64,000 nt of DNA from Bimastos eiseni (GCA_959347315.1 OY365814.1:4900864-4964863); one strand, 5' to 3'. Positions 1 to 10,385 are shown, counted from the stretch's first letter. Made by a program: numbers and translations. The notes: generated by a model not told the origin, from the sequence alone.

Positions 1-170
1 CGTGGTCCAAAAGTATCAGGTCTGTGAGCATTTTCGCAAACTCGCACTATTTAATTAATGCACTGTCTTCGGTCTTACGTGAACTAACTCTTTGCCTAAA
101 TTTGTTAATCCGGGTACTGGAAACTCAGTGTTAAGCAATTCATATATTGATGCGTCATACATAACTGCTT

Positions 171-596
171 ATGATCACACTTTATTTTAAAAGAACGTTC
201 ATGTTTCAACTAAAAATTCGTTATGTTCTGATTTTAGTCGTAATAAAAGTTGACGTTCAAAATCGTGACACAGACATACTGCATCAACTTCACGAACAAA
301 TCGAGAAACTTCGAAATAAAAACGAACCAAGGTCACATAAAACTGATAAACTTATCAGTCAACTGAAATATGAAGGCATAGAAATCCTAAACTCTCAATC
401 GGACAGACAGACTGTGGTCGTTTGGATCTGGTGTTATTCAGAAACAGCACTTAAATATATTCAGAGACTGTACGATTCGAATGAGCTAAAAGATGTCTTG
501 TTTGGCTTTGCAAATATTCGAGCTGAAATCACGCAATCGATTTCGATCAACGTTGATGGCATTCAGTTCAAGAAAACTGTCGGCAAGTTATTATGA
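171..596 (+). CDS. TRADD-N-like domain exon (partial gene)
   Basis: Open frame of 141 codons ending in TGA. After about residue 30 it reads as a charged helix (HEQIEKLRNKNEPRSHK), then an alpha/beta module with a hydrophobic strand (TVVVWIWCYS), a helix with the motif ALKYIQRLYDSNELKDVLF and a final strand (ISINVDGIQFKKTVG). This strand-helix-strand order, with the 'al..i..ly.s.eL.d.L' helix, resembles the TRADD-N family found in many invertebrate death-fold and NLR-like proteins. The first 25 or so residues look non-domain and may be intron read-through. The real exon start is unclear, and the ATG at the ORF start is not convincing. It lies 3.9 kb upstream of an NHL exon on the same strand, with mobile-element debris between, so both may belong to one gene. 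The family call is from memory of motif shape, not a search. Confidence 0.45.
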   Translation: MITLYFKRTFMFQLKIRYVLILVVIKVDVQNRDTDILHQLHEQIEKLRNKNEPRSHKTDKLISQLKYEGIEILNSQSDRQTVVVWIWCYSETALKYIQRLYDSNELKDVLFGFANIRAEITQSISINVDGIQFKKTVGKLL

Positions 597-637
597 ATTA
601 CGTGAACTTAAATTTTAAAATTAACATAGGCTTAGTA

Positions 638-1703
638 CACAAGGTGGCTCGATAAATATACCCCACTAGAAGACATAAAATTTCTCAACAACCGATAGAG
701 ACATCTTTACCAAACTTTTAAGATTTACAGAGGAAACGAACAATTCCTAAAAATGTCATTGAAAACTTTTCATTGTTTCAAACATTACAGCTGTCTAAAT
801 TTGATATTCAGTATTTTCACAATTACGCAGAAAAAATTGACAAGCACTTGTAATTTTCGATGTCAAATAACACCACTTTTAATTGCAAATTCTAATATTT
901 GTTGAGCAATATATCTCAAAGTATGTTCGAAGTGTCCGCCTACAGCTTTCGCACTAAACCCGCCCGTTAACCATCATAACGACGGTATTTGGTCACCCGT
1001 CAAAAACGCGATGTTCACGAAAGTCGTCTCGTGGTTGATAGAGCCAAGTTATCGAAGCATGTCATGGTTTCTGTTGGCGTATTGCGGCGGTAAGGGAAGA
1101 CTGAATTTCATCCCAGACAAGGCTGAAGTAAACAAAAAACTTTACGTTGACACACTGCTACCCTAACTCTTTGAAGGCTACAAGACTGTTCTGCCATCTG
1201 ATTTTATTTTCCACCAAACACAGAAGACCTTAACTCTCTCTAATATCACGTCTAGGGAGCTCTGCCTGAGCGCTTCAAGACATTACATCCCAAGCCAACG
1301 AACATCGAAGAGCTGAAGTAAGCTTTGCAGCTAATATGGGACCAGCTGCCGCAAGACTCAATCAACAAGGCCACACTGAGCTTCACATAAAGATTTCGAG
1401 CTTGTGTGAAATTTGGGGACGGACACTTCAAACATGCTTTGAGATAAAGATTTTTAAATGGGCAATTGAAGGTGGTGTTTTTTGACATTGAAAATTACAA
1501 GTGCCTGTCCACTTCCTTGCGTAATTGCGAAAATATAGAAATAATATATTTAGACAGCCGTAATATTTGAAGCAATGAAAAAAGTTCAAAGAAATTTTCA
1601 AGGATTTCCGCTGTGAATCGTGAAAGTTTCGTAAAGATATCCATATTGGTTGTTGAGAAATTGCATTTCTTCTGGTGGAATATTTTTATTGAACCACCCA
1701 GTG
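638..1703. mobile_element. Tc1/mariner-type element with ~250-bp inverted repeats
   Basis: Positions 638-889 and 1462-1703 are inverted repeats of each other, roughly three-quarters identical by eye. The left end reads CACAAGGTGGCTC after a TA; the right end, read inward, is CACTGGGTGGTTC after a TA. TA flanks are what Tc1/mariner insertion leaves. The interior (about 930-1440) carries a decayed transposase. At 1066 bp the element is shorter than the 1.3-2 kb usual for autonomous members, so it is an internally deleted relic. Confidence 0.75.
930..1440 (+). pseudogene. Tc1/mariner transposase remnant
   Basis: The three forward frames contain pieces of a DDE transposase. Near 1045-1080 is 'KHVMVSVGV', the strand before the catalytic core in this group. 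It is followed by a 'GRLNFIPDKAEVNKKLYVD' stretch (1095-1150) and a C-terminal piece near 1265-1400 with 'LHPKPTNIEELK' and 'IWDQLPQDSINKA'. Several stops and frame changes interrupt it. The segment holding the second and third catalytic acidic residues is largely missing, so the element cannot move itself. It sits between the two long inverted repeats. Confidence 0.65.
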
Positions 1704-2190
1704 TAATTATATGTAGGCTATTGTTCAGATTTATAATGGCTTTTACTAAGTTTGAAAACTCTGCAGGATGTTCAAACTAAAGAGAACAGATGTTATTTTC
1801 CATGATTAGAGGGAATTTAAATGAGTGACGGTGTTTGCAAAGTCTCTTATAAGAGAAAACATTATGTTCTATAAGACAGGTTCCTAGAAGGCGCTTTGTT
1901 AACGTAAAGATATGAAATCTTGTGTAACGTTTATTTAGCTTTGACAGAAGAGGAAAGCAGCAAATAAGGTCATAAATGAGCGAAACACAGTTAGAAATTA
2001 ACTAAAACTGGCATTTATATACTAAAATACGAAGATACAAATTATTCAAAATAAATCAAGCATAGCGACATTGCTAAATGATAAGATAAATGAATAACAT
2101 TATTTCATAAACACACCTTAAACGTTCAGAAAACCAATTCCATACTACTCAGGTCGCACAGAAAAGTGATACCGATGGATATTAAATATT
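1704..2190. other. AT-rich intergenic stretch, nothing recognised
   Basis: No open frame of note, repeat or RNA gene is visible between the Tc1/mariner relic and the LINE fragment that follows. Confidence 0.4.
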
Positions 2191-2194
2191 AGTA

Positions 2195-2710
2195 ATTGAT
2201 GGATCTGAAATACCACATGTAACCTATGCGAAATTCCTATGTGTATATATTGATTAACACCTTTATTGGTCAGAGCATATCATATCCATATCTAGAAAAA
2301 CATTATAAAAACACAGGAATACTGAAGAAACTGGCAAATATGTGCCTAATAAATTCTATTAAACTTATATTATACATTTATCTATCCTTATAATTTTTAA
2401 CTAATGCAATATTGCATGGACCGACTGTCATAATTAGTAATTCTTCAAAAGAGGGCTGTTAGATTAATAGCACGCTTATGACTATGACTATGACTAACGA
2501 ACTTCTATGGAGCCGCCATCATAATGCCCAGGGCATCAACCGACGGCCCACCAAAACAAATCCGAAATCAGGTCAAATCCAATAGGTCAGTCCTATCTCT
2601 CACGCTCAACGGTATTTTAATAGAGTTTGTGATGATACTACTCTGACGGACAAGTACAATGTAAAGCCTAAGGTAATCTTTAAGAAAATATTATATTTAG
2701 TGACAAAGTA
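2195..2710 (+). pseudogene. LINE reverse-transcriptase 3' fragment, decayed
   Basis: The forward frames show the end of a Jockey/CR1-type reverse transcriptase. 'YAKFLCVYID' with 'L.WSEHI' near 2225-2285 corresponds to the FLGV-x-D-x-L-W-x-x-H-I motif that follows the palm. Then come 'ILYIYLSLLIF' and a 'QKRAVRLIAR' stretch at 2450-2475. The C-terminal tail after it (2490-2700) is weak and frame-shifted. No 5' portion of the element is present. Confidence 0.5.
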
Positions 2711-3141
2711 ATAAACAACCTGAACAAAATGTGTAGACAACGGAGAAACGACAAGGCCAAACGATAAAAGCAGCGCGGTTGGCCTCAGACGGCACGGAAC
2801 AACGAGCTACAGCTGATATTAAACAAGGCATTCGCCAACACGTCTTAACTATGCAACTGAACACTAGGACCTTCGTAAATACATAAGGCGACAGCAACGG
2901 GCTGAGGCGACTTGCCACGAGAAATCCGGTCCTAGCTCTGAGAGATTCTTATAAACGTCTTCTTATGTAGTCAATCGAACACATACGTTTCTAGCTCTAC
3001 ACTATGTGCAGCAGCCGCTCCTTCTATGAGACTAAGGTCCTGTAGGCGCTTATGCTAGCCGCTGATATATACAGCGTTCACATACGACGTTACGCTAACT
3101 GTACACGCATATAAATATCTGTATCCTAGTTCATGCTAGAT
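2711..3141. other. Unassigned region
   Basis: A minus-strand ORF of 73 codons (2697-2918) is present but its composition and lack of motifs give no reason to believe it. Nothing else is recognised up to the NHL fragment. Confidence 0.3.
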
Positions 3142-3243
3142 CAACTGACGAACAGGAACTGGTTGATCCTAAACATATGTCACTCAATTCAGACGATCGA
3201 ATGTTTGTGGCTGAAGAAGGGACTCATCGAGTGGTTTCTCTCG
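3142..3243 (+). pseudogene. Broken duplicate of part of the NHL exon
   Basis: About 100 bases match positions 5118-5219 of the intact NHL exon downstream at roughly 85% identity, including GAACAGGAACTGGTTGATCC and GTTTGTGGCTGAAGAAGG. In translation it keeps 'MFVAEEGTHRVVSL', equivalent to 'VFVAEEGNHRVVLL' in the intact exon. It is flanked by sequence with no further convincing similarity, and the frame closes soon after. It is either a partial tandem duplication or what is left of a second paralogous gene. Confidence 0.75.
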
Positions 3244-3255
3244 GCCTCGAGTATT

Positions 3256-3785
3256 AAGGACGCCTGAACTATCAGTGCTATATCGGAGACACGGTACGAG
3301 TCCTCAGTACGCGCGTACCGTGTCCCAACAAGCTTAACATATTAAAAATTCATCAGGTAAAATCACTTCAGCTAGGTCTATTCATGTAAACATTTACAAA
3401 GAAGCAATAATTATGATAACTACTTTAGTACATCCGCTGATACTCTGGTGAACCGGAGTATAAGCGTTGCAATCTTGTCTACCTCGCCCAGGGAAAACCC
3501 CAAGTTCTTCCCACTTGACTGGTACCCCTGGAAAACCGAGTCTCGGGGTCTTCCTATGTATAATATCGTTCGCGGAGTGCGGCCTGGCCGGCCTGGTTCA
3601 GGAGTTGGAGACAGCGATGAAGGCGACGATCGTACTACACTAGGTCCCACCAACGACTCGAAATCACGTTCAACGAACTTTATGTTTATTAATACAGAAA
3701 ATCAAATCGTAAGGTACACAATCGTATGGAACACTATCGTCCAGCAACCGACTGCAATCATAACCTTCGCCCTCCTTATATATGC
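3256..3785. other. Unassigned region with opposed ORFs
   Basis: A plus-strand ORF of 118 codons (3448-3804) and a minus-strand ORF of 77 codons (3420-3653) overlap. Neither shows a domain, signal peptide or splice context I can recognise. The plus-strand ORF ends in a hydrophobic stretch (ITFALLIYAFLGYL) that could be chance. Left uncalled. Confidence 0.25.
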
Positions 3786-3945
3786 TTTTCTCGGCTACCT
3801 ATAGCCGGCTGCCGGCTACCCCTATAGCCGGCTACCGGCTTTCCCTGGTAGCCAGCCCGACCCGAACGCAGCCGTCCCCTCTCGGTTGCCGACCAACCGA
3901 GGCCGGCTGCCCCTATAGCCAGCCCTACCCGGCCGGGGTGCCAGA
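3786..3945. repeat. GCCGGCTA-rich minisatellite
   Basis: Degenerate tandem repeats of TATAGCCGGCTACC and CCGGCTGCCCC-like units. This is a locally G+C-rich block in AT-rich DNA just upstream of a LINE tail. Confidence 0.75.
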
Positions 3946-3949
3946 TCAT

Positions 3950-4395
3950 ATACACAGAATGAAAAGGGGCATCTTGTTCATATGTAACAAGACAAGTAGA
4001 TCATTACCGAGCGGCGTTTGCTAGGACAAACACAGGATCTTTTGCATTGAGGTCCAGAGGTCCACTTACATGGAAATGGGTCCCAGCAGGGATCAGGCAA
4101 TTGACAAGCCTACATTCATTTAAGAGGTCCTTTTATTCATTACCTGGTGCGAATGAGCCATTAAGTTATTGTAAAGGTCATAGCCAGCCGCTGTCGACTG
4201 TTAATTAAGATGTTAGTTACGATGTCAGTTATAAACTGTGACTCCGATATAATCTATAACACTTGTGCGCTCTAAGCTGAACTGTTGTAAGGGTGGCCCG
4301 GTACCGGCCTTACTTAGTAGGTCAGGTCTTGCGATCCTTCAGGGCTTCCCATTTGCTGCCATTAATTTTATGAAGTGGATGTTTAACTCTTTGTA
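3950..4395 (+). pseudogene. LINE C-terminal fragment and 3' UTR
   Basis: At 3985-4165 the forward frame reads 'RAAFARTNTGSFALRSRGP', 'TWKWVPAGIRQL' and 'SFKRSFYSL'. This is the C-terminal tail typical of Rex/CR1-like LINE reverse transcriptases (aromatic-R-G-P, then W-x-x-x-P-x-x-I-R). The matching segment at 25.1 kb reads 'YARTNTRLFALRSIRP'. The region after it (4290-4360) has the 3' UTR motif GGTGGCCC followed by GATCCTTCAGGGC, shared with other LINE tails in this window. Confidence 0.7.
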
Positions 4396-4489
4396 CATTA
4401 AAAAGAGCAAGTAAAATTATTTCATTTATTTTAAAAATCCATGAGGTTATTGATCAGAATTGTGCTTGGTTGTCAATATAGAAGTATTT

Positions 4490-5377
4490 TTAGTTGCAGT
4501 TGCTCGTCAGTTTTCTATCAACTTCACTGAGAAAATCGCTGATGAAGATATATATGGAGTGACTAAACTGGGAAATGAAATCTACGCTCTATGTCAACCA
4601 GAATCTTCTCCGAATACAATTTGTGTCTTTGAGGATCAAAGCCCGTTCCGTCTTCAGAAGAAAATAAAAATTGATGAGATAAAAATATTAGTTGACATTG
4701 GATCAAGTGAGAAGGAAAATTGTCTCTACGTCTCTGACTATGAAGAGAAATGTGTATGGAAGATAACAAGAGAAACAGATGACCAACATAAAATCACTAA
4801 ATGGCTGTCCACTGATTATCAGCCAAATACTGTCTCTGCATGCAGTGATGGTCGGTTGCTAGTTGTCGAGATGTATTCGTCTATACTGCGTATCTATGAA
4901 CCAGACGCAACACTTCATAGTACCATTCAATTACCACAGGACATTGTGATTCCTCGTCATGCATTTGAAACATCTATCGGAAATTTTATCATCATACACC
5001 AATTATTGGAACGGGAGGAAGAAAGGGTGGGTGGATCAAGCGTAGGCGAGGTGGAGACATACTGGATCATAAGTGAGATGACCAGAGATGGAAAGATGGT
5101 CATCCGTAGATTCTATCAATCAACTAAGGAACAGGAACTGGTTGATCCTATACATCTGTCACTCGATTCAGACGGTCGAGTGTTTGTGGCTGAAGAAGGT
5201 AATCATCGGGTGGTTCTCTTGGATTCATTTCTCAGATGGAATCGAATCCTTTGTCCAACAAAAGAAGTAAAAGAACCAGGCATCCAATGGCCCCGGAGAT
5301 TGTTCTACGACGAAGAAAAGAAACAACTGATTGTTGGGGGGAAAGGTGTTACTGTTTACACCTTGAATCGAATATAA
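4490..5377 (+). CDS. NHL-type beta-propeller, 3' terminal exon
   Basis: An uninterrupted frame of about 295 codons ends in TAA at 5375-5377. No ATG starts it. Candidate splice acceptors lie at TTAGTTGCAG and GCTCGTCAG near 4490-4505, so this is read as the last exon of a multi-exon gene. It has repeated blade-like segments: 'EIYALCQPE', 'NCLYVSDYEEKCVWKI', 'GRLLVVEMYSSILRIYE', and the best NHL repeat 'LDSDGRVFVAEEGNHRVVLL' near the end, followed by a closing 'QLIVGGKGVTVYTL' blade. NHL propellers bind proteins or RNA and often form the C-terminal half of TRIM-like and invertebrate immune proteins. The partner domains are not in this exon. A poly(A)-signal variant ATTAAA lies at 5476-5481. A partial broken duplicate is at 3142-3243. 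This is the best-preserved long coding segment in the window. Confidence 0.75.
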   Translation, partial: LVAVARQFSINFTEKIADEDIYGVTKLGNEIYALCQPESSPNTICVFEDQSPFRLQKKIKIDEIKILVDIGSSEKENCLYVSDYEEKCVWKITRETDDQHKITKWLSTDYQPNTVSACSDGRLLVVEMYSSILRIYEPDATLHSTIQLPQDIVIPRHAFETSIGNFIIIHQLLEREEERVGGSSVGEVETYWIISEMTRDGKMVIRRFYQSTKEQELVDPIHLSLDSDGRVFVAEEGNHRVVLLDSFLRWNRILCPTKEVKEPGIQWPRRLFYDEEKKQLIVGGKGVTVYTLNRI

Positions 5378-6254
5378 GCTCACTTTGACACGACTACTTA
5401 TTATAATCTCATTAGATTTATTCAATCAGTCAATTTATCTCTTTATTATACGAGCACAATATTTGTATCCAGGCAATTAAATGTTTCATATTCCTGAATA
5501 ATTTTCTAAAAATACTAGAACCTCCCTATTTTGGAGAGATCATATAAATGTCATACGAAAAAGGTTATGACTGTTGGAGGTTATCATTTAAGATAATTAT
5601 TGAGTGTTTACAACTTTATTCTAAAACGAACAAAATTTTCATTCAGACATTTTGCTTGGAATGAACTAAACCACTTCTCGCCTGTCAATCTCACAACTCT
5701 TCAGCTTGTCTTTGCTCTTGCCGCTTTCCAACGACGGAGATGACCTTAAAGCTATGGAGATTTTTTAACAGTGTAAATTTACTTGAATCAAAAATGCGAT
5801 TCATGTCAAGGTGCAGAGTTGAGCGAATTGACTAATTCACTGAATGAGTAAGAAAGGGAATGAGAACGATTGCTCAACAATTAGGGATGGAAGGAAAGAA
5901 AGAAGATGAACAATAGAAACAGTTCAGAGAGTCGTTCGTGGTCAAGTTTAAAGAGGTTGTTGTATGCCAATATTGCCAAGCCAGGTCAGTGAAGTTTTCG
6001 TAGAATTGAGAGACAGGCGATTAGAAGAAATGGAATTTTGAAGACAAAGACTCAAAGGACAAGTTGATCAATAAACGGATCATGAACAAAGGTCTGCACG
6101 CCATCGTGATACAGGTGTCCCACTGCAAACGTTTTGCAAATAGAAGAGTTGTAGCAGCATGGAACAAGCAATAGAGAATCCCATATTTTGCGGGTACACA
6201 GAGGAGGCGAGTATAACCTATGATGGCCATTTGCGAGAGATACATGTGCGATCC
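5378..6254. other. Gene 3' flank, nothing else recognised
   Basis: AT-rich DNA with one minus-strand ORF of 74 codons (6021-6245) that shows no family features. Confidence 0.35.
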
Positions 6255-7034
6255 GCTGAAGTTTTATGCTATATATAAATTTTTCACCTCACATGACTCA
6301 TATTACCGCACTACCTTGTTAAACGCAGATGTACCAATTTTTCATGTAACGCTTACATTTTATTACTTGCATCGAACTATCTGACGATTGAATTAACACA
6401 CAGTAAGGAAAAATATGATTTACTTAACAGAGTGTTTAATTGTTATGACAGATCTTCTTGAAAGTATTAGAATTTGGTGCTCGAAATGTTCCCCGCTTAC
6501 ACGAACACAAGCGCTTAGACGGCGACGCCACTGACCGATAGCAGCGTCAACGATCGACTGGTAAAGCGCGCCCATTCGTCAATCGGACGCATTTTGAGTT
6601 CGTCGACGCTGGCTATTCTGGAGCGGTAAACCTTCTCCTGCCGCACACGCCATATGCTATAGTCGACTGGGTTAAGATCCGGTGAATTCGGTGGCCACAG
6701 TGTTGGCAGGAAAATATCGGGCGTCTCTCGCTCCAGGAAAGAGACGGTGTCGCGAGCTCGATGCGCCGGGACGCCATCCTGTTGAAAGACAAAAACCTTG
6801 CCCTGAGATATTCGGCGTCTGTCTGGCAGTAGCTTCTGGGCAAGAAGGTTGTCGCGGTAGCATGACCAATTCACTTTTACACCCGGCTCGATTAAATGGA
6901 GTTCAGTGCAGCCATTGCATGTAATAAAATTTAAGCGTTATACAAAATATTGATACATCAGTCTTTAACAAGGTAGTGTGGTGATATGATTCAGGTGAGG
7001 TTGAAAATGTATATATATAGCATAACACTTCAGC
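6255..7034. mobile_element. Tc1/mariner relic with ~110-bp inverted repeats
   Basis: Positions 6255-6366 and 6922-7034 are inverted repeats, about 80% identical by eye, sharing blocks such as GCACTACCTTGTTAAA and TATGCTATATATA. They bracket a minus-strand transposase remnant. To the right, 7035-7133 ends in TTTTGAAACACGCTGTATA, which looks like the true outer end of a Tc1/mariner repeat next to a TA. The original element may therefore have extended to 7133, with its left outer end lost. Confidence 0.65.
6470..6920 (-). pseudogene. Tc1/mariner transposase catalytic domain, frameshifted
   Basis: Reading the minus strand from about 6915 gives 'CTELHLIEPGVKVNWSCYRD', then 'VFVFQQDGVPAHRARDTVSF' with the second catalytic D in QQDG, and 'LWPPNSPDLNPVDYSIW' with the third acidic residue as the D of PVDY. 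This D-not-E choice groups it with mariner-like rather than classical Tc1 enzymes. After 'IDEWARF' a one-base shift is needed to continue into 'QSIVDAAIGQWRRRL' and the C-terminus near 6470. The N-terminal DNA-binding domain is absent, so it is a dead fragment. Confidence 0.8.
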
Positions 7035-7134
7035 TAGTATGTCATCTACCTACCAAGTGTGTTAAAAATTGGTGAAAATTTGACGAAGTTTTGAAAAAAA
7101 AATTTTGCTTGGTTTATTTTGAAACACGCTGTAT

Positions 7135-8560
7135 AGTGTTAGCTCTCTGTTCATTAACCATTATTTCGTCGTTAACTATTTGTTGGTGAAATATTTGTTG
7201 GTAATTTAAAGCTGATAGAGAATTACTTTTCTTTGTAAAATTGTCGACAAGGGACCAGCGGCGCCGGCAGCGTTTTGAAAGTTGAAATAATAAAGTTAGT
7301 AAGCGCGCGAAGTGCGAAATTTTGTCCTACTCATTTCCCGTGTGGCCCCTACATGTATTTACAGAGAGCTGTGTCTCTCTGCAGAAGAACGTGTCAATGT
7401 TGAGCTAGGTTTGAATTTAGTGTATACATAATATTAAAAAAATTGTCAAACAAAATACACCTACAGATAAACTGATAGAGAAATTTTTTTCTCATTTTCT
7501 CTTGGTTGCAGTCTACACATATGCCATTCGAGACATCGGCTACAGACTCTTTTAATCGTAGGCCTGAAGAATGTGGCGATATATCTTGTTCGCAGCACCA
7601 CTTTCCAAACATTAGACTTTCTCTATCTCTAAGATTTCCTGTAGGGTACTAGTAATCGGTAAAACCGTAAAGCCTTCTTCATTTTCTTTAGTTTTCTGCC
7701 CTCTGTATGCAGGTTCGTAGTAGTCCAATATCGACACGCCTCTCTATTTTGCTTCATCTTCTTGTATCTCACTTTTCTATCATCCGGTCCAGGATCATTG
7801 TTCTCGGTCTTCCTCTGGTCTATATCCTGCCATTCTTCTTTTTTGATCGGTAAGGCCTTATACCGATCAATGTGAGTGAGTAAAAGTGCATCTAAAATGA
7901 AAAGTGATGTCTTTGAGCCGCGTCTAATATTAGCTGCCTAGTAAACTTTAAAATTATTGAAATACCCTTGTAATCATGCCAATTTTGAAAACAAATGTGT
8001 GTCCCTCGTGCCGTTAAGTTTTAGAAAGTTCAGGAACACGTGCCCCCCCCCCCCCACCAGACATATGTTGCCAGCGTCCCTGATGGGGGCCAGAACTCAA
8101 TCTGAAAACTTTCAAAATCGATATCTAGAATTGTGATCTCCTCCATTCTTTCTATTCTTTTCCAGAACGACAGGAAGTCTGTCCTATTGGGGCAATTGAA
8201 CAGGTCGAACTGATGCCGACATCATTCACTTGCAGTAGCAGTAGATATTATGTAGTCTGTCTAGCTAGACCGATACGTTACATCGTTTCGCAGCTTGAAA
8301 TAGATGAAATTCAGTTCAATTTTATACTCGCTATGGTGTGTAAGTTACTAGGTCTGATCAGCTTGTAAAAACTTTCTTCAAACCAGTTGAACAACTTTTT
8401 GCTTTTTACATCTGAAGATTAATGACCAACTGCAGCAGATAATGGAAGCGCATAAGACGAAAATTGATTTTATGAAAAGTTAATCAGAATGTATAACACG
8501 AATAATACACATCCATTATATACATGACCTACTTAACCTACCTCAGTTGATGAATAAGCC
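7135..8560. other. Intergenic, nothing recognised
   Basis: Contains a run of 13 C at about 8043-8055. Several short ORFs appear without motifs. No repeat family recognised. Confidence 0.35.
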
Positions 8561-8564
8561 AAAT

Positions 8565-8718
8565 TAAAATATGATTTCTTTTGGAATAGTAGATCATTAA
8601 ATGTTGTTGATAATAACGTAAGTAGAGAAATTGCACTGCCAAAATAAAATATGATTTCTTTTGGAATAGTAGATCATTAAATGTTGTTGATAATAACGTA
8701 AGTAGAGAAATTGCACTG
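8565..8718. repeat. Perfect 74-bp direct repeat, period 80
   Basis: Positions 8565-8638 recur exactly at 8645-8718 (starting TAAAATATGATTTC, ending AAATTGCACTG), separated by 6 bases. Perfect identity in a region otherwise full of decayed sequence means a very recent tandem duplication or an assembly duplicate. Confidence 0.95.
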
Positions 8719-8858
8719 TTGCATGGACGTCATGGACGGCGTCCAGGCTCAGCTGACCAAATAAGTGGCAGGATGGAGTCCAGCCGTGAAACTAAGTGCC
8801 TGGTCGCCGTCCATGACCGTCCAGGCTCACTTTAAGCACTGCGTTCAACATTATAACA

Positions 8859-8970
8859 GAGAACGCTCAAACCATACACTGTCTTGTCTTTTGTCTTGTC
8901 TCAACCATCCTCGAGAGAACACTCAAACCATACATTGTCTTGTCTTTTGTCTTGTCTTAACCATCCTCGA
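8859..8970. repeat. 56-bp tandem duplication
   Basis: AGAACGCTCAAACC to ACCATCCTCGA (8859-8914) is repeated at 8915-8970 with about three substitutions. It contains TGTCTTGTCTTTTGTCTTGT. Confidence 0.9.
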
Positions 8971-9207
8971 TCCGAGGGTTGGTCGCTTCATGGACAAGTC
9001 TTCTCCATCTCTTCCTGTCTATCGTCTTCTTCAGTAAGTTGTCAAATGGTCTACCGGACCATTTTCCACATTGTCTATCCATCGTGTCTTTGGTCTTCCT
9101 CGTTTTCTTGCTCCTGGTGTAGTGCCTTGCATGATTTCTTTTTCTAGACAGTTTCCCTCTTTTCTCATCACATGTCCAAAGTATGTTAATTTCCTCCTTT
9201 TTATCGG
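8967..9207 (-). pseudogene. RTE/CR1-type LINE C-terminal tail
   Basis: The minus strand from about 9207 reads 'LTYFGHVMRKEGNCLEKEI', then 'GARKRGRPKTRWIDNVE', and after a frameshift 'KKTIDRKRWRRLVHEATNPR' before a stop. 'FGHvmR', 'GRPkTRWiDdv' and 'dR..WRrLv..a' are the signature of the C-terminal end of RTE/CR1-like endonuclease-reverse transcriptases. Only this tail survives. A related tail lies on the plus strand at about 13.15-13.38 kb. Confidence 0.8.
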
Positions 9208-9244
9208 ATCAAGTAGAAAAGATGAAAATATTTCTTTTTACCTG

Positions 9245-10385
9245 GAACTTGGATTGATGAAGTGAATGATGTTAAAGTAGGAGCTGGACGGAGAGTTAAC
9301 ATGCGGTTATAATGGAAGCGGGATTGATGAACATGTTCTTACGTAACAAGTACATGGATTAGTGAAAAGAATTGCTGTTACAAATTTACAATGACAGAGC
9401 TGGATTGATGATAAGAACGCGATTTCAATTGATGCGAAATGATGAAATTATTCTTAATTGACTTGAAGCCGGATTGATGAAAAAATTCTATTCAAATTGA
9501 AGGTGGATTGTTGAAACGCAATCTATTTTAATCGATGTTCGATAGATGAAAAGTGTTCGGTGTTAATGGAAGCGAAATTACAGAAATTAGCGAAAGCGAA
9601 AAATACAGAAAACGAGCAGTATTTTATCTATCTGACTTTGTATCAGCATAATGCATTTCGTCAAATCCAGCTTCTACTTTTGCAATCCACCTAGTTATTT
9701 ATGCAGGATTGTTCCAAGTAATACAACTTTCATTTTTACAAGTATTCTAAATCAGACTTTGTCAAGGCTTTTTCATCAATCCGACTTCTTTTCCACACAT
9801 CATTCTTTCTTCCATCCACCTTCCACTGCAAAAACCATTTCATCAGAATTCTTTTGCATTATTCCAGCTGCCACTTCAAAAAAACAATCTCTCCTCATTT
9901 CGACTCATACATGTATTTCAGTATGATTGATATCATCCAGCCAGCTTATATTTTATCAAGCTTCGTTTCATAAGTCCAGCTTCTACTTAAGAGATACCTT
10001 TCATCCGTTCCAGCTTCAAATTTGGCGAGATTGCTTACATCAATCCAACTTCTATTTGAAAAGATTCTTTTCATCAAGACAACTTCGATTTAGGAAATAG
10101 CTCGTATATCAATATATTTCCTCGTCGATACCGCCTACACGTCAGCAGTATTACATGCATCTTATCGATCCCGCTTCAACTTAAGCACGATTGTTTTAAT
10201 CGATTCCGCTTCGACTAAACTATGATTGTTTTCATCCATCCAGCTTTCACTAAGGCATGATTATTTTTATCAGTTAAGATTCTGAATCATCTCATTAATC
10301 CCACTTCTGCTGAATAACGATTCTATTAATCAATTCTCCTTCTACTTAAACATAATTCTTTACAGTAATCCAGCCTTATAGCCCG
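9245..10385. repeat. Foldback-like pair of inverted ~37-bp tandem arrays
   Basis: From 9251 to about 9545 the plus strand repeats GGATTGATGA (exact at 9251, 9321, 9402 and 9471, variants at 9356, 9504 and 9537) every 33-80 bases. From about 9660 to 10385 the complement, TCATCAATCCAGCTTC, recurs with an approximate 37-base unit whose consensus adds TACTTAAGCAcGATTcTTTT. The two arrays face each other around a ~100-bp centre (9550-9650). Long inverted repeats built from short direct repeats are the defining layout of foldback-type transposons. No transposase is seen. Confidence 0.7.

Noticed and set aside
6682..6924. 80-codon ORF opposite the transposase
   Set aside because: Antisense shadow of the minus-strand Tc1/mariner remnant, which has the family motifs.
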